Shown piece after piece: positions 8,803 to 17,019 of a DNA stretch of 64,000 bases. Location: NCBI RefSeq assembly GCF_001787335.1, contig NZ_CP014674.1, forward strand, positions 938,501 to 1,002,500, written 5' to 3'. Both the position numbers and the translations under genes were made by a program. The stretch is from Kozakia baliensis (GTDB lineage Bacteria > Pseudomonadota > Alphaproteobacteria > Acetobacterales > Acetobacteraceae). The first letter of the stretch is position 1; each line of letters opens with the position of its first letter. The notes beneath the pieces were generated by a model. It made no database searches, had not been told where the DNA came from, and saw only the letters and a list, made by a program, of their open reading frames with translations.

Positions 8803-9425
8803 AGAGAGGTTTGGCGTTCGGTCCGGTCTTCCAATTCGCGAGAGGTCGGAACGGCGTATTGCGCCAGTCGTTCGATATCGGTTTTAGGCGCGTAAGGTCG
8901 TCCTGGATCGGCCATCCAAACTTCCATCGTGCTTGCGCAGCGGCGTAGCCAGGGCACGATACGATCAGCCATTTGCTGGTTGTAGCAAACGTCTCCACAA
9001 AACAGCAGATCGCAATCCGGTAGGCTCCCGATCAGATCGCCAGAGCGGGTTTCGACGCTCAATCCGTTGAGTTCCGCGTTCAGGCGCGTGGCGGCCAGCG
9101 CCATGTCGTCGATATCGTTGGCGACGACATGCTTCGCGCCCGCCCGACAGGCGGCTAGGGCCGCCAATCCGCCGCCGCAAGCGAAATCCAGCACGCGTCG
9201 GCCTTTGATCCTGTCGGGATGATCGAGCGCGAAACGCGCCAGTAATTGGCTTCCTGGCCATGCGAACGCCCAGAAGGGCGGCTCGATGTTCGCCTCGGCG
9301 AGATGTGCTTCGGTCGCTTGCCAAATCGGTGTGATTTCCGTGGCGAGATACAATGTGATTTCAGGCGTCAGGGGCGGCTGCGTTTTCACCGTCTGACTGG
9401 TGATGAAATGCACACAGTCTTTCAT
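8781..9425 (-). CDS. Class I SAM methyltransferase, ETFB lysine methyltransferase (METTL20)-like
   Basis: A 214-residue Rossmann methyltransferase. The SAM-binding glycine motif VLDFACGGGLAALAA lies near residue 100, preceded by PPFWAFAWPGSQLLAR, a segment characteristic of the METTL20/ETFBKMT group of protein-lysine methyltransferases. An acidic DLLFCGDVCYN motif follows. Bacterial relatives have been shown to methylate lysines of the electron transfer flavoprotein beta subunit and, in some cases, ribosomal proteins. Substrate identity here is an inference from family. The ATG overlaps the TGA of ubiA (ATGA), implying coupled translation. The 3' end overlaps the convergent MFS gene by 22 bases. 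Confidence 0.8.
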   Translation of the reverse strand: MKDCVHFITSQTVKTQPPLTPEITLYLATEITPIWQATEAHLAEANIEPPFWAFAWPGSQLLARFALDHPDRIKGRRVLDFACGGGLAALAACRAGAKHVVANDIDDMALAATRLNAELNGLSVETRSGDLIGSLPDCDLLFCGDVCYNQQMADRIVPWLRRCASTMEVWMADPGRPYAPKTDIERLAQYAVPTSRELEDRTERQTSLYRILPA

Positions 9426-10339
9426 GCCCAGTAACGACCCAGGGCGAAAGCGAGCGCCAGCATCATGGCGTAAGGCACATTGTTTTTAAAAAGCTTGAGG
9501 CACAAAGCGGGTCTGTCCGTGCGGAGCGAGACGATCTGCCTGCCCAGCATCAGGGTTGCGACGAAGGCGACGGGCCAGAAAGCCCAATTGAGGCGGGCGA
9601 TAAAGGCCGCAAGAAAGAAAAACGCCGTCGCAAATAGGTAGCAACACGCGATGAAGCCTCGGGCCTGTTGCGCCCATAGTCGGGAAGTGGAACGTACGCC
9701 GATCCGCGCATCGTCATCCATATCCTGAAATCCATAGATGGTATCGAAGCCGAGTTGCCAGAGGATCGTCCCGACATAAAGCAACAAGCAAGGCAGATCG
9801 ATCTTTTCGCCTGCCGCCGCATAACCCATCGGCGCGCCGAAACCGAAGGTGAAACCCATGACCAACTGCGGCCACCACGTCACTCGCTTCGCCGCCGGGT
9901 AAAGCGCGACCAGCACCAAGGCAAGGGGGGCCAGCCACCAGCAAAGGAAAGGCAAAGTCAGCAAGACGCAGGCGCCGATCAGCAACAGCCCTGCCAACAA
10001 AACCAAGGCATTGCCGAGGCTGACGCGCCCGCTTGCCAGGGGACGTCCCGCCGTTCGCGCCACCTGTGCATCGATATCCCGGTCCCAGATATCGTTGACC
10101 ACGCATCCGGCCGACCGCATGACCAGGGAGCCGATGGCGAAAAGCAGGATCAATTCCCATCGCTGCTCCTGGCTGCGCCCGGCGGCCAGTTCGATTCCCC
10201 AAACTCCCGGCAGCAACAGCAACCATGTGCCGACGGGGCGGTCGAGCCGGGCCAACAGCACGTAGGGCTGTACGCTCTCCGGCAGACGAGCGACCCAACC
10301 ATCGGTGCGGATATCGGTATGCGGCACGGCTTGCGGCAA
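9422..10339 (-). CDS. ubiA: 4-hydroxybenzoate polyprenyltransferase UbiA
   Basis: A 305-residue integral membrane prenyltransferase that attaches the polyprenyl tail to 4-hydroxybenzoate in ubiquinone synthesis. Both Mg-prenyl-diphosphate motifs are present: NDIWDRDID in the first half and YGFQDMDDD in the second, with about eight membrane segments. The length is typical. Acetic acid bacteria depend on ubiquinone for their periplasmic oxidases, and a polyprenyl diphosphate synthase that could supply the tail is encoded at 28976. The gene is divergent from rsmE and overlaps the downstream methyltransferase by four bases. Confidence 0.95.
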   Translation of the reverse strand: MPQAVPHTDIRTDGWVARLPESVQPYVLLARLDRPVGTWLLLLPGVWGIELAAGRSQEQRWELILLFAIGSLVMRSAGCVVNDIWDRDIDAQVARTAGRPLASGRVSLGNALVLLAGLLLIGACVLLTLPFLCWWLAPLALVLVALYPAAKRVTWWPQLVMGFTFGFGAPMGYAAAGEKIDLPCLLLYVGTILWQLGFDTIYGFQDMDDDARIGVRSTSRLWAQQARGFIACCYLFATAFFFLAAFIARLNWAFWPVAFVATLMLGRQIVSLRTDRPALCLKLFKNNVPYAMMLALAFALGRYWA

Positions 10340-10424
10340 GAAAAGGCTCCCCTTATCGCTGGAAGCGATGTGATGCGTCGCGAGAGCGCCGCCGTCAATC
10401 CGCCCTTATGCTATACGGAACACC

Positions 10425-11150
10425 ATGCAAGATAGTCCAAGGCTCTATATCGACCCGCAGGGATTCTCCAATTTCGTTGCGAACGCCGATTTGCCGCTGA
10501 GTCCGAACCATGCGCGGTATCTTGGCACGGTTCTACGTCTGGAAGCCGGAGCGGAAGTGCGGGTTTTCAACGCCCAGGCGGGAGAATGGCGCGCCGAGAT
10601 CGAAGCTATCCGTAAAGATCGCGGCAGTCTGAGACTTATCTCGCAAGATCGGCCTCCATCTCTTGAGCAAGGACCGACGCTCGTTTTCGCTCCATTGAAA
10701 AGAGACGCGACGGACACTGTCTTGCGCATGGGAACGGAATTGGGCGTGTCGCGCTTCGTGCCGGTCGTGACGGAACGCACCAACACGCATCGCCTCAACA
10801 TTGAACGCCTGCAAAGCACAGCCATTGAAGCCGCGGAACAATGCGAACGGCTGGATGTGCCGAAAATCGACGAATTGCGCGAGCTGTCCGTCGTTCTTTC
10901 CGAATGGAACGCAGACATGCCTCTTTACGCCGCCTTGGAGAGAGAAGGGCTTTCCGATTCGAAAAAGATCGAAAAACCGTATGGCGTGTTGATTGGTCCC
11001 GAAGGCGGATTTTCGGCCAATGCGCGGCAATTTTTGCTGCGTCAGCCTTTTGTGCGGGCCATTTCGCTCGGTTCTCTCATTCTGCGCGCCGACACGGCCG
11101 CATGTGCGGCGCTTGCACTATTGGCATTTCGTGGTCAAGAAAGCCTATAA
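10425..11150 (+). CDS. rsmE: 16S rRNA (uracil-1498-N3)-methyltransferase RsmE
   Basis: A 241-residue SPOUT-class methyltransferase. The N-terminal PUA-like region carries the H-x-x-R-Y-L pattern (NHARYLGTVLR), and the C-terminal trefoil-knot region shows VLIGPEGGFS and the SAM-binding LGSLILRADTA. It methylates U1498 of 16S rRNA in the assembled 30S subunit. The ATG at 10425 encodes MQDSPRLYID, a normal N-terminus for the family. It is divergent from ubiA and is followed by gshA after a 55-base gap on the same strand. Confidence 0.95.
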   Translation: MQDSPRLYIDPQGFSNFVANADLPLSPNHARYLGTVLRLEAGAEVRVFNAQAGEWRAEIEAIRKDRGSLRLISQDRPPSLEQGPTLVFAPLKRDATDTVLRMGTELGVSRFVPVVTERTNTHRLNIERLQSTAIEAAEQCERLDVPKIDELRELSVVLSEWNADMPLYAALEREGLSDSKKIEKPYGVLIGPEGGFSANARQFLLRQPFVRAISLGSLILRADTAACAALALLAFRGQESL

Positions 11151-11205
11151 CCAGAAACTAAACAGTTTCGTTTCCTTTCGCTTGTTGCAGGACCGCGCGC
11201 CGCTC

Positions 11206-12588
11206 ATGTCCAACCCCGGTGATCAAAACAGCACGCCTATTACCCAAACGGCACAACTCGTCTCTATCTTGGCTGAAGGGTGCAAGCCGCGGGAAAAATG
11301 GCGCATCGGCACGGAGCACGAAAAGTTCGGCTTCATTCGTCCCGAACTTGCCGATGGACGCCAGCCTTACGCGCCGCCGCCTTACGCCCCGAAAGGGATT
11401 GAAGCGCTCCTGACGGATTTGGCGAAAAAGAAGGGCGATTGGAGTCCTATTCTCGATAAGGACAAGCTCATCGGTCTCAAGGGGCAAGGTGAGTGCAAAT
11501 CGCAATCCATTTCGTTGGAGCCGGCTGGGCAATTCGAGCTTTCCGGCGCGCCCGTCGCTTCCTTGCACGATACCCAGGCCGAAATGCAGCGGCATTTCGA
11601 TGCCATCCGGGCACCGTCCGAAGCGTTGGGAATCGGTTTTGCGCCGCTTGGCTTCCAGCCGCTTTGGAAGCGGGACGCCATGCCCATCATGCCGAAAAGC
11701 CGTTACGCGATCATGCGCCGCTATATGCCGCATGTCGGTTCGCTCGGGCTGGATATGATGACGCGCACATGCACCGTGCAGGTCAATCTCGATTTCGCAT
11801 CCGAAGAAGATATGGTGCGCAAAATGCGCGTCTCGCTCGCCTTACAGCCTTTGGCGACGGCGCTTTTCGCGAATTCGCCGTTCTATGAAGGCGAGCATAA
11901 CGGGTTTCTCTCCAACCGTGCACGCATCTGGACCGATACGGACAATGCGCGCAGCGGCATGCCCGATTGCGTCTTCGAAGAAGGGTTCGGCTTCCGTGCT
12001 TATGTCGAGTGGCTTCTGGACGTGCCGATGTATTTCATCGTGCGCGACGGGGAAGTTCGCGACGTGGCCGGAGCTTCGTTCCGTCGGTGGCTCAGCGGCG
12101 AAGACCAGTCCAAGCTCAAAGGATTGACGCCGACGTTAGGGGATTTTGAAGACCATCTCACCACGGCCTTTCCCGACGTGCGCCTCAAACAATTCCTGGA
12201 AATGCGCGGCGCTGATGCGGGCCGTCCCGATATGATGGTCGCGCAATCCGCCCTTTGGGTCGGGCTGCTTTACGATGAAGACGCTCTCACGGCGGCTGAG
12301 GCGCTGGTGTACGAGCGGCCATGGTCCGATTACCGGACATTGCGCAATCAGGTTCCTCGCCATGCCATGAATGCGGAATTTCCGGGCGGGCTTCACGCAT
12401 TGAGCCAGAAGGTGCTGGCCATTGCCGAACAGGGATTGAAAGCGCGCGGTCTGGGTGAGGAAAAATACCTCGAACCACTGCATGAGATCGCTGCGGGCGG
12501 TCCGACCCAGGCGGAATACTGGCTTTCCCTTTACGAAACTAAATGGAACCGGAATGTTCGGCCCATTTTCGACGCTGCGGCAATCTGA
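11206..12588 (+). CDS. gshA: Glutamate-cysteine ligase, plant/alphaproteobacterial type
   Basis: The 460-residue product catalyses the first step of glutathione synthesis, ATP-dependent joining of glutamate and cysteine. It resembles the plant-type (GCS2-like) family of alphaproteobacteria: KWRIGTEHEKFGF near the N-terminus binds substrate, and GQFELSGAP, MTRTCTVQVNLDF and YVEWLLDVPMYFI follow in family order. The open frame extends upstream into rsmE, but ATG 11206 (MSNPGDQNSTPI) is the credible start. Glutathione made here would serve the glutathione-dependent formaldehyde pathway at 57058-59024. The TGA overlaps a possible ATG of the lolA frame. Confidence 0.93.
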   Translation: MSNPGDQNSTPITQTAQLVSILAEGCKPREKWRIGTEHEKFGFIRPELADGRQPYAPPPYAPKGIEALLTDLAKKKGDWSPILDKDKLIGLKGQGECKSQSISLEPAGQFELSGAPVASLHDTQAEMQRHFDAIRAPSEALGIGFAPLGFQPLWKRDAMPIMPKSRYAIMRRYMPHVGSLGLDMMTRTCTVQVNLDFASEEDMVRKMRVSLALQPLATALFANSPFYEGEHNGFLSNRARIWTDTDNARSGMPDCVFEEGFGFRAYVEWLLDVPMYFIVRDGEVRDVAGASFRRWLSGEDQSKLKGLTPTLGDFEDHLTTAFPDVRLKQFLEMRGADAGRPDMMVAQSALWVGLLYDEDALTAAEALVYERPWSDYRTLRNQVPRHAMNAEFPGGLHALSQKVLAIAEQGLKARGLGEEKYLEPLHEIAAGGPTQAEYWLSLYETKWNRNVRPIFDAAAI

Positions 12589-12605
12589 TGTCGTTGCGAG
12601 AGCCG

Positions 12606-13223
12606 ATGATGAAACGTTTCGCTTTCCTTCTCGCCTGCGTTTTGTCCGCAGCGCCGGTTGCTGCCGTCGCGCAGGCCGTTCCCGCTCAGCTTCGCCCTGC
12701 CGAGGCCGGATGGGTCTCGCGCGTTCAGGACAGTTTGAACGCCATCACCGTTTCGAAGTCGCGCTTTCAGCAAATCGCGCCGGATGGAAAACGCACCACG
12801 GGCACGGCTTGGCTCAGCCGTCCGGGCAAAATGCGCTTCGACTACGATAAGCCTAGCCCGCTGCTGCTCGTCGCCAATGACGGGAAGATCGTTTATCAGG
12901 ACCGGGATCTCGGTCAGGTAACGACCATTCCGCTCGATCGTACGCCGCTCGGCCTGCTTCTACGCCCTAATTTGCGTTTTTCAGGCGATGTGACCGTGAC
13001 CGGTTTTAAGCACGATAACGGTCTGGTTCAGATTACGCTCGTGCGCACCGCCAATCCGAGCGAGGGTAGCCTGACGCTCATTCTCAATGAGCAACCGCTC
13101 ACCTTGCGCTCTTGGGTCGTGCAAGACGCGCAGGGCAGGGAGACACAGATCGACTTGTTCGACACGCAGACGGGTATTTCCCTCGTGCCGCACCTGTTCG
13201 ATCTGCCGAAAGAGCAGAATTAG
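12606..13223 (+). CDS. lolA: Outer membrane lipoprotein carrier protein LolA
   Basis: A periplasmic protein of about 205 residues that shuttles lipoproteins from the LolCDE complex to the outer membrane. A clear signal peptide (MMKRFAFLLACVLSAAPVAAVAQA) precedes a LolA domain with the characteristic KSRFQQI, G-x-x-W-LSRPGKMRFDY and DTQTGISLVPHLFDL elements. ATG 12606 was preferred because GAGAG lies a few bases upstream and the signal peptide then starts correctly. ATG 12588, overlapping the gshA stop, would add six residues. It overlaps the convergent rsmI gene by four bases. Confidence 0.9.
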   Translation: MMKRFAFLLACVLSAAPVAAVAQAVPAQLRPAEAGWVSRVQDSLNAITVSKSRFQQIAPDGKRTTGTAWLSRPGKMRFDYDKPSPLLLVANDGKIVYQDRDLGQVTTIPLDRTPLGLLLRPNLRFSGDVTVTGFKHDNGLVQITLVRTANPSEGSLTLILNEQPLTLRSWVVQDAQGRETQIDLFDTQTGISLVPHLFDLPKEQN

Positions 13224-14164
13224 TCTTTCTTCGACAACTCAAGCGCACGGGCATAGATCGTGCGCTTGGGCAATTTGACGAATCCCGCCACGAGCGCCGC
13301 TGCGTCTTTGACCGAATGGGTTTGCAGCGCTTCCACAAGATGCTTGTCCAAGTCCGCCGCGCCATCGTCATCTTCGGCGGGTGGCCCGAGAAGCAGCGTG
13401 ATTTCGCCGCGCGGTGCGGTGGCGTCGAAATGTCGCCCGACTTCCGCCAGGCTGCCGCGCACCATTTCCTCGAAACGTTTGGTCAGTTCTCGTCCGACCG
13501 CTGCCGGGCGTTCCGGGCCGAAAATGACGGCCAGATCCGCCAGTGTTTCCACTAGCCTGTGTGGAGCTTCATACCAGATCAACGTCGCATGAAGTCCTGC
13601 CTGTTCCGCCGCGCGTAACGTGCCGAAGGCCGTGAGCCGCGCCTGGGAACGGGGCGGTGGGAAACCGAGAAACAGGAAGGGCAGAGGCGGCAGACCAGAG
13701 AGCGTGAGCGCAAGCGCTGCGGCATTAGCGCCTGGAATACCGGTGACATGAATATTCTGCGCCATGGCGGCGCGCGCCAGTCGATAGCCCGGATCGGAGA
13801 CCAAAGGCGTTCCGGCATCCGACACCAGAGCGATTTTTGCACCCGCATGTAGTTTTTCAAGAAAGAACGGTAAGCGTTCTTCCTCGTTATGGTCATGCAA
13901 AACTCGGGTTGGAGTCGAAATATTATAGGCTTGCAGCAATTTGGCGGTGACGCGCGTATCCTCGCACAGGATCAATTCGGCCTCGCGCAGGGTAGTTAGG
14001 GCGCGTTCGCTGATATCCGCCAAATTGCCGATCGGCGTTGCGACCAAAGTCAGGCATCCGCCTTGGCGGCTCGAAGGGCTAGCGGAGTTATCATAGGAAT
14101 GATCGGAATCTTTATGAGCCGAATCGACAACAGGAGTTTGAGCGGAAGATGACAGGTCGGACAT
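13220..14164 (-). CDS. rsmI: 16S rRNA 2'-O-ribose C1402 methyltransferase RsmI
   Basis: A 314-residue tetrapyrrole-methylase-fold enzyme that 2'-O-methylates C1402 in the ribosomal P site. The signature LVATPIGNLADISERAL is followed by CEDTRVTAKLL, VSDAGTPLVSDPGYRL, and GIPGANAAALALTLSGLP. The start at 14164 gives a roughly 38-residue Ser/Asp-rich leader before the core. A later start is possible, since this leader is not conserved in the family. It is divergent from the LpoA-like lipoprotein, a pairing seen widely in proteobacteria, and overlaps the convergent lolA end by four bases. Confidence 0.95.
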   Translation of the reverse strand: MSDLSSSAQTPVVDSAHKDSDHSYDNSASPSSRQGGCLTLVATPIGNLADISERALTTLREAELILCEDTRVTAKLLQAYNISTPTRVLHDHNEEERLPFFLEKLHAGAKIALVSDAGTPLVSDPGYRLARAAMAQNIHVTGIPGANAAALALTLSGLPPLPFLFLGFPPPRSQARLTAFGTLRAAEQAGLHATLIWYEAPHRLVETLADLAVIFGPERPAAVGRELTKRFEEMVRGSLAEVGRHFDATAPRGEITLLLGPPAEDDDGAADLDKHLVEALQTHSVKDAAALVAGFVKLPKRTIYARALELSKKD

Positions 14165-14202
14165 TCGGCCCCTCTCGATGTGGGAATGCCACCACTTGGC
14201 GC

Positions 14203-15513
14203 ATGTCGCCTCTTGGATGCAAGGGAATGGTGGTGGCGTTCGGTGCCACGCTTATGTTGAGCGCATGTAGCAATCATCAGACGCCGCCGCCCGGTGTCGG
14301 CGGCATTCCCGCAGCGGATCAAGCGGCAGAGCAGCACGGAACCCGAATCGGGATGTTGTTGCCTTTGAGCGGGCGCAATATGCGCCTCGGTCAGCAGATG
14401 GCGAACGCCGCGCATCTGGCGCTGCCGGAGGGGCATGGCGCGGAACTCGATTTGCGCGATAGCGATGCCGCGGAGGGAGCCGCCGGTGCGGCGCGCGCCG
14501 CGATCGGGAATGGCGACAAAATCGTGCTTGGCCCGCTCACTGCGGCTCAAACGGGGGAAGTGGCGCCATTGGCCCAGGCCGCCAATATCCCGGAGTTGGC
14601 TTTCACCAGCGATTCGACGCAGGCGCGTCCCGGCGTTTGGACGATGGGGCTGACGCCGGAGCAGCAAGTGCAGCGCTTGGTGGAAGCTGCTCGCGGGCAA
14701 GGTAAAAAGAAATTCGCGGCGTTCCTACCGGACAATCAATTCGGGCATGTCATGGCGCAAGCCTTGATCAAAGCCTGTGCGGCAAGTGCTCTCGATTCGC
14801 CTAACGTCATATTCCATAGTCATGACGCCGCCGATATCGCGCAGAGCCTCAAGACATTGTCGGATTTCGATGCGCGTCAGAGCCAGGTTGCCTCTGCAAC
14901 GCCAGCGGAACCCGATGCAGTTAACCCAACCTCTGATCAACCTGCCGCAAATCCGCCAGCGAATGGCGATTCGGCTAATGCCGGAGCGCAAAGCGCTGCC
15001 AATCCACCGCAGCCCGCTTCCGCGCCATTTCCTGCGCCGCCGTTCGATGCGCTTCTCCTTGCCGATACCGGCTTGGATTTGGCCAATGTCATCAATGGTT
15101 TGAAAGCGAACAAGATCGATTCGAACCAAGTGCGTATTCTAGGACCCGCGCTGTGGAACGCTTTTGCGCTCAAACTCGGGGCACTGCATGGCGCATGGTT
15201 CGCCGCGCCAGATCCGGCCGCGCGTCGTAGCTATGTTCAGCATTATCGGGCACGCTACGGATCTGCACCATCGGTCATCGCTGATGTCGCTTATGATACG
15301 GCTGCGATGGCGGGGGCGTTGAGCCGGCAGGAAAACGGCTTTGCGTCATCTTCGTTGACACGAGCGGATGGTTTTGCGGGTGTCGATGGCGTTTTCGCGC
15401 TTCGTCCGGATGGGAACGTATCGCGTGGCCTTGCGGTATTCGAGGTTCTACCTGGCGGGGGAACGAAAATTGCGCTTCCTGCGCCCAGGCGTCTCAGCCA
15501 GACGCCAAGTTAA
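14203..15513 (+). CDS. LpoA-like penicillin-binding protein activator lipoprotein
   Basis: The product is about 436 residues and has a periplasmic binding protein type 1 fold like LpoA/LppC. From ATG 14203 it has a lipoprotein signal ending in the lipobox LSAC. The binding-protein core starts at IGMLLPLSGRNMRLGQQM and includes FAAFLPDNQFGHVMAQAL and YVQHYRARYGSAPSVIADVAYD. LpoA activates the peptidoglycan synthase PBP1A from the outer membrane. An Asn/Pro/Ala-rich segment of about 54 residues (coded by 14881-15042) interrupts the domain. The frame opens at 14149, but that start would add residues before the signal and overlap rsmI. The divergent rsmI neighbour supports the call. It may not activate a PBP in this organism. 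Confidence 0.8.
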   Translation: MSPLGCKGMVVAFGATLMLSACSNHQTPPPGVGGIPAADQAAEQHGTRIGMLLPLSGRNMRLGQQMANAAHLALPEGHGAELDLRDSDAAEGAAGAARAAIGNGDKIVLGPLTAAQTGEVAPLAQAANIPELAFTSDSTQARPGVWTMGLTPEQQVQRLVEAARGQGKKKFAAFLPDNQFGHVMAQALIKACAASALDSPNVIFHSHDAADIAQSLKTLSDFDARQSQVASATPAEPDAVNPTSDQPAANPPANGDSANAGAQSAANPPQPASAPFPAPPFDALLLADTGLDLANVINGLKANKIDSNQVRILGPALWNAFALKLGALHGAWFAAPDPAARRSYVQHYRARYGSAPSVIADVAYDTAAMAGALSRQENGFASSSLTRADGFAGVDGVFALRPDGNVSRGLAVFEVLPGGGTKIALPAPRRLSQTPS

Positions 15514-15527
15514 TATAATAAGGTGGG

Positions 15528-15552
15528 GCGGCGGCTTGCTTTAGGCCGCCGC
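15528..15552. terminator. GC-rich hairpin between convergent genes
   Basis: GCGGCGGC (15528-15535) and GCCGCCGC (15545-15552) can form an 8-bp stem with a 9-base loop between the stops of the lipoprotein gene and the hypothetical gene. It lacks a clear T run on either side and overlaps the Ala codons ending the hypothetical protein, so a terminator role is tentative. Confidence 0.3.
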
Positions 15553-15912
15553 GATGGATTTAAGCGGCAGGACCGGACGAACCCGGTGTAGGGCGAGTTC
15601 AAAACTGGCGTATACACCGAGTTCATGCTCACGGATTTGGTCGATCAACACCCAACGCAAACCTTTGGGACGGATCATATAGGCCGGATCGGCGTTTTCG
15701 CGCACCCAGATCAGAACATGTGCGATCATGTCTTTCTGTCCGGCATGATTGTCGAGCGCGATATCTGCGTCACAAATTCCCATACACGAACCGGCATCAA
15801 GCCAGCGCGACAGGTACTCGCGATGGCGAGGAAGCACGCTAAAGCGCAGCGGAATCACATTTCCGTGAAATGACGAGGGTTCCTGGTCGAAAACCGGCAG
15901 TGCCTGGGGCAT
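15541..15912 (-). CDS. Conserved-looking hypothetical protein
   Basis: A 123-residue reading frame with codon use like its neighbours, ending 28 bases from the convergent lipoprotein gene. I do not recognise the family. It has no signal peptide or membrane helix. Two Cys residues lie in GSCMGICDADIALDN, and later there is a mixed hydrophobic/charged stretch (HVLIWVRENADPAYMIRP) suggesting a small globular cytoplasmic protein. GGACG lies a few bases before the start. A GC-rich hairpin overlaps its last codons (15528-15552). It could be a lineage-specific acetic acid bacterial protein. Confidence 0.65.
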   Translation of the reverse strand: MPQALPVFDQEPSSFHGNVIPLRFSVLPRHREYLSRWLDAGSCMGICDADIALDNHAGQKDMIAHVLIWVRENADPAYMIRPKGLRWVLIDQIREHELGVYASFELALHRVRPVLPLKSIAAA

Positions 15913-16026
15913 GCGTTGCGTCCTTTCGTATGGGTCTGACCATAGGCTAAACAGCGCCTCGCCGACTCCACAACGTCAAAAATGCACTCCACTCCCTATT
16001 TTGGAGAAAACGGGTCATATTGTTGC

Positions 16027-16055
16027 AAAAAAGCAATGCCAGTTATGGCATTGCT
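16027..16055 (-). terminator. Rho-independent terminator of the kdtA-lpxK-lpxL operon
   Basis: A perfect 10-bp inverted repeat, AGCAATGCCA (16032-16041) and TGGCATTGCT (16046-16055), has a 4-base loop. Read on the minus strand it is followed by six T residues (complement of the A run at 16027-16032). It lies 32 bases past the lpxL stop, the expected place for termination of that operon. Confidence 0.8.
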
Positions 16056-16086
16056 CCTATGACGTGTACGCAATGGTCGAAGGCGC

Positions 16087-17019
16087 TCAATGCATTTTCT
16101 CAACATGTGAGCGCATCAGTTCCTTGGGCCAGCGCCGATGGAGCCATAGCCAGCTTCCCGGCTTTGCCCGAACCCATGTTTCGATTTGATCGTTGAGGCG
16201 TTGGGTGAGGCGCAGGATGTCCGCCTGCCGATCACCGGTATTTTCCGGAATAATGGCAGGCTCGACGATCAGTTTGAGTCGCGCGGGGCCGATTCGTTCG
16301 ATGCGGCCAGCCACGATGGGGCAGTTATGCTTGAGCGCGAACGCTGCCGTGGCAGAGGCGCTCATTGCGGGATGGCCGAACAATTGCGCTTCGATGCCGT
16401 CATTCATTTTCTGATCGCCAAGCACGCCCAGATGGCCGCCTTGCGCGATATGGCGTAGCGCGCCGCGTGCTCCTTGCGCGCCTTTGGCGAACATCGGCAC
16501 ATCCACGCCAATGGCGCGTCGTCGTAAATCTCCAATGATTCGATCCACCAATGGATTTCCAGCGGCGCGATAGAAAGAAGCGAAAGCCATACCGTAGGAG
16601 GCGACGGCAGGCGGTAGCATCTCCCAATTGCCAATATGGCCGGAGAAGAAAATGACTGGGCCGCCTTTCGCCGCAAGTTCGCGTAGCGTTTCGTCGCCCT
16701 CGACAAGCCAGCCCGGTCCGGATGGCGTATTTTTCTGCAACGAGGGGATATGAGGAAATTCCGCGACAGTGCGGCCGAGATTTTCCCATACTTCCTGAAC
16801 GATCTGCTGCCGTTGCCTGTTTGTCAGTTTCGGCATGGCGAGCCTCAGGTTCATATCCGCCACGTGCGATACGGGAAGATATGGACCGATCGCCTTGGTT
16901 ATATTGCCGCCAAGGTTGGAGGCTGCGCGGGGCGGGAGCTTACGCAGAAAAGCTAAAAGCGCGCGTACGAGCATGGCTTCGGCACGATGTGCCCAACTCG
17001 CTTCGGATTGTTTTTTCAC
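16087..17019 (-). CDS. lpxL: Lipid A biosynthesis acyltransferase, LpxL/HtrB family
   Basis: About 310 residues of the LpxL/LpxM acyltransferase family, which adds secondary acyl chains to Kdo-lipid A precursor at the inner membrane. The catalytic H-x4-D/E motif appears as SGHIGNWE, and PLVDRIIGDLRR, GVLGDQKMNDG and WLWLHRRWP complete the family pattern. The start is taken as GTG 17019, overlapping the lpxK TGA (GTGA). The open frame runs upstream inside lpxK in another frame, giving an Arg/Gly-rich tail that is not credible. It is third in the kdtA fusion-lpxK-lpxL operon. Which acyl position it serves cannot be told. Confidence 0.88.
   Translation of the reverse strand: MKKQSEASWAHRAEAMLVRALLAFLRKLPPRAASNLGGNITKAIGPYLPVSHVADMNLRLAMPKLTNRQRQQIVQEVWENLGRTVAEFPHIPSLQKNTPSGPGWLVEGDETLRELAAKGGPVIFFSGHIGNWEMLPPAVASYGMAFASFYRAAGNPLVDRIIGDLRRRAIGVDVPMFAKGAQGARGALRHIAQGGHLGVLGDQKMNDGIEAQLFGHPAMSASATAAFALKHNCPIVAGRIERIGPARLKLIVEPAIIPENTGDRQADILRLTQRLNDQIETWVRAKPGSWLWLHRRWPKELMRSHVEKMH

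Noticed and set aside
10993-11205. N-terminal extension of the gshA frame
   Set aside because: It lies over rsmE in another frame. The family start at 11206 explains the protein.
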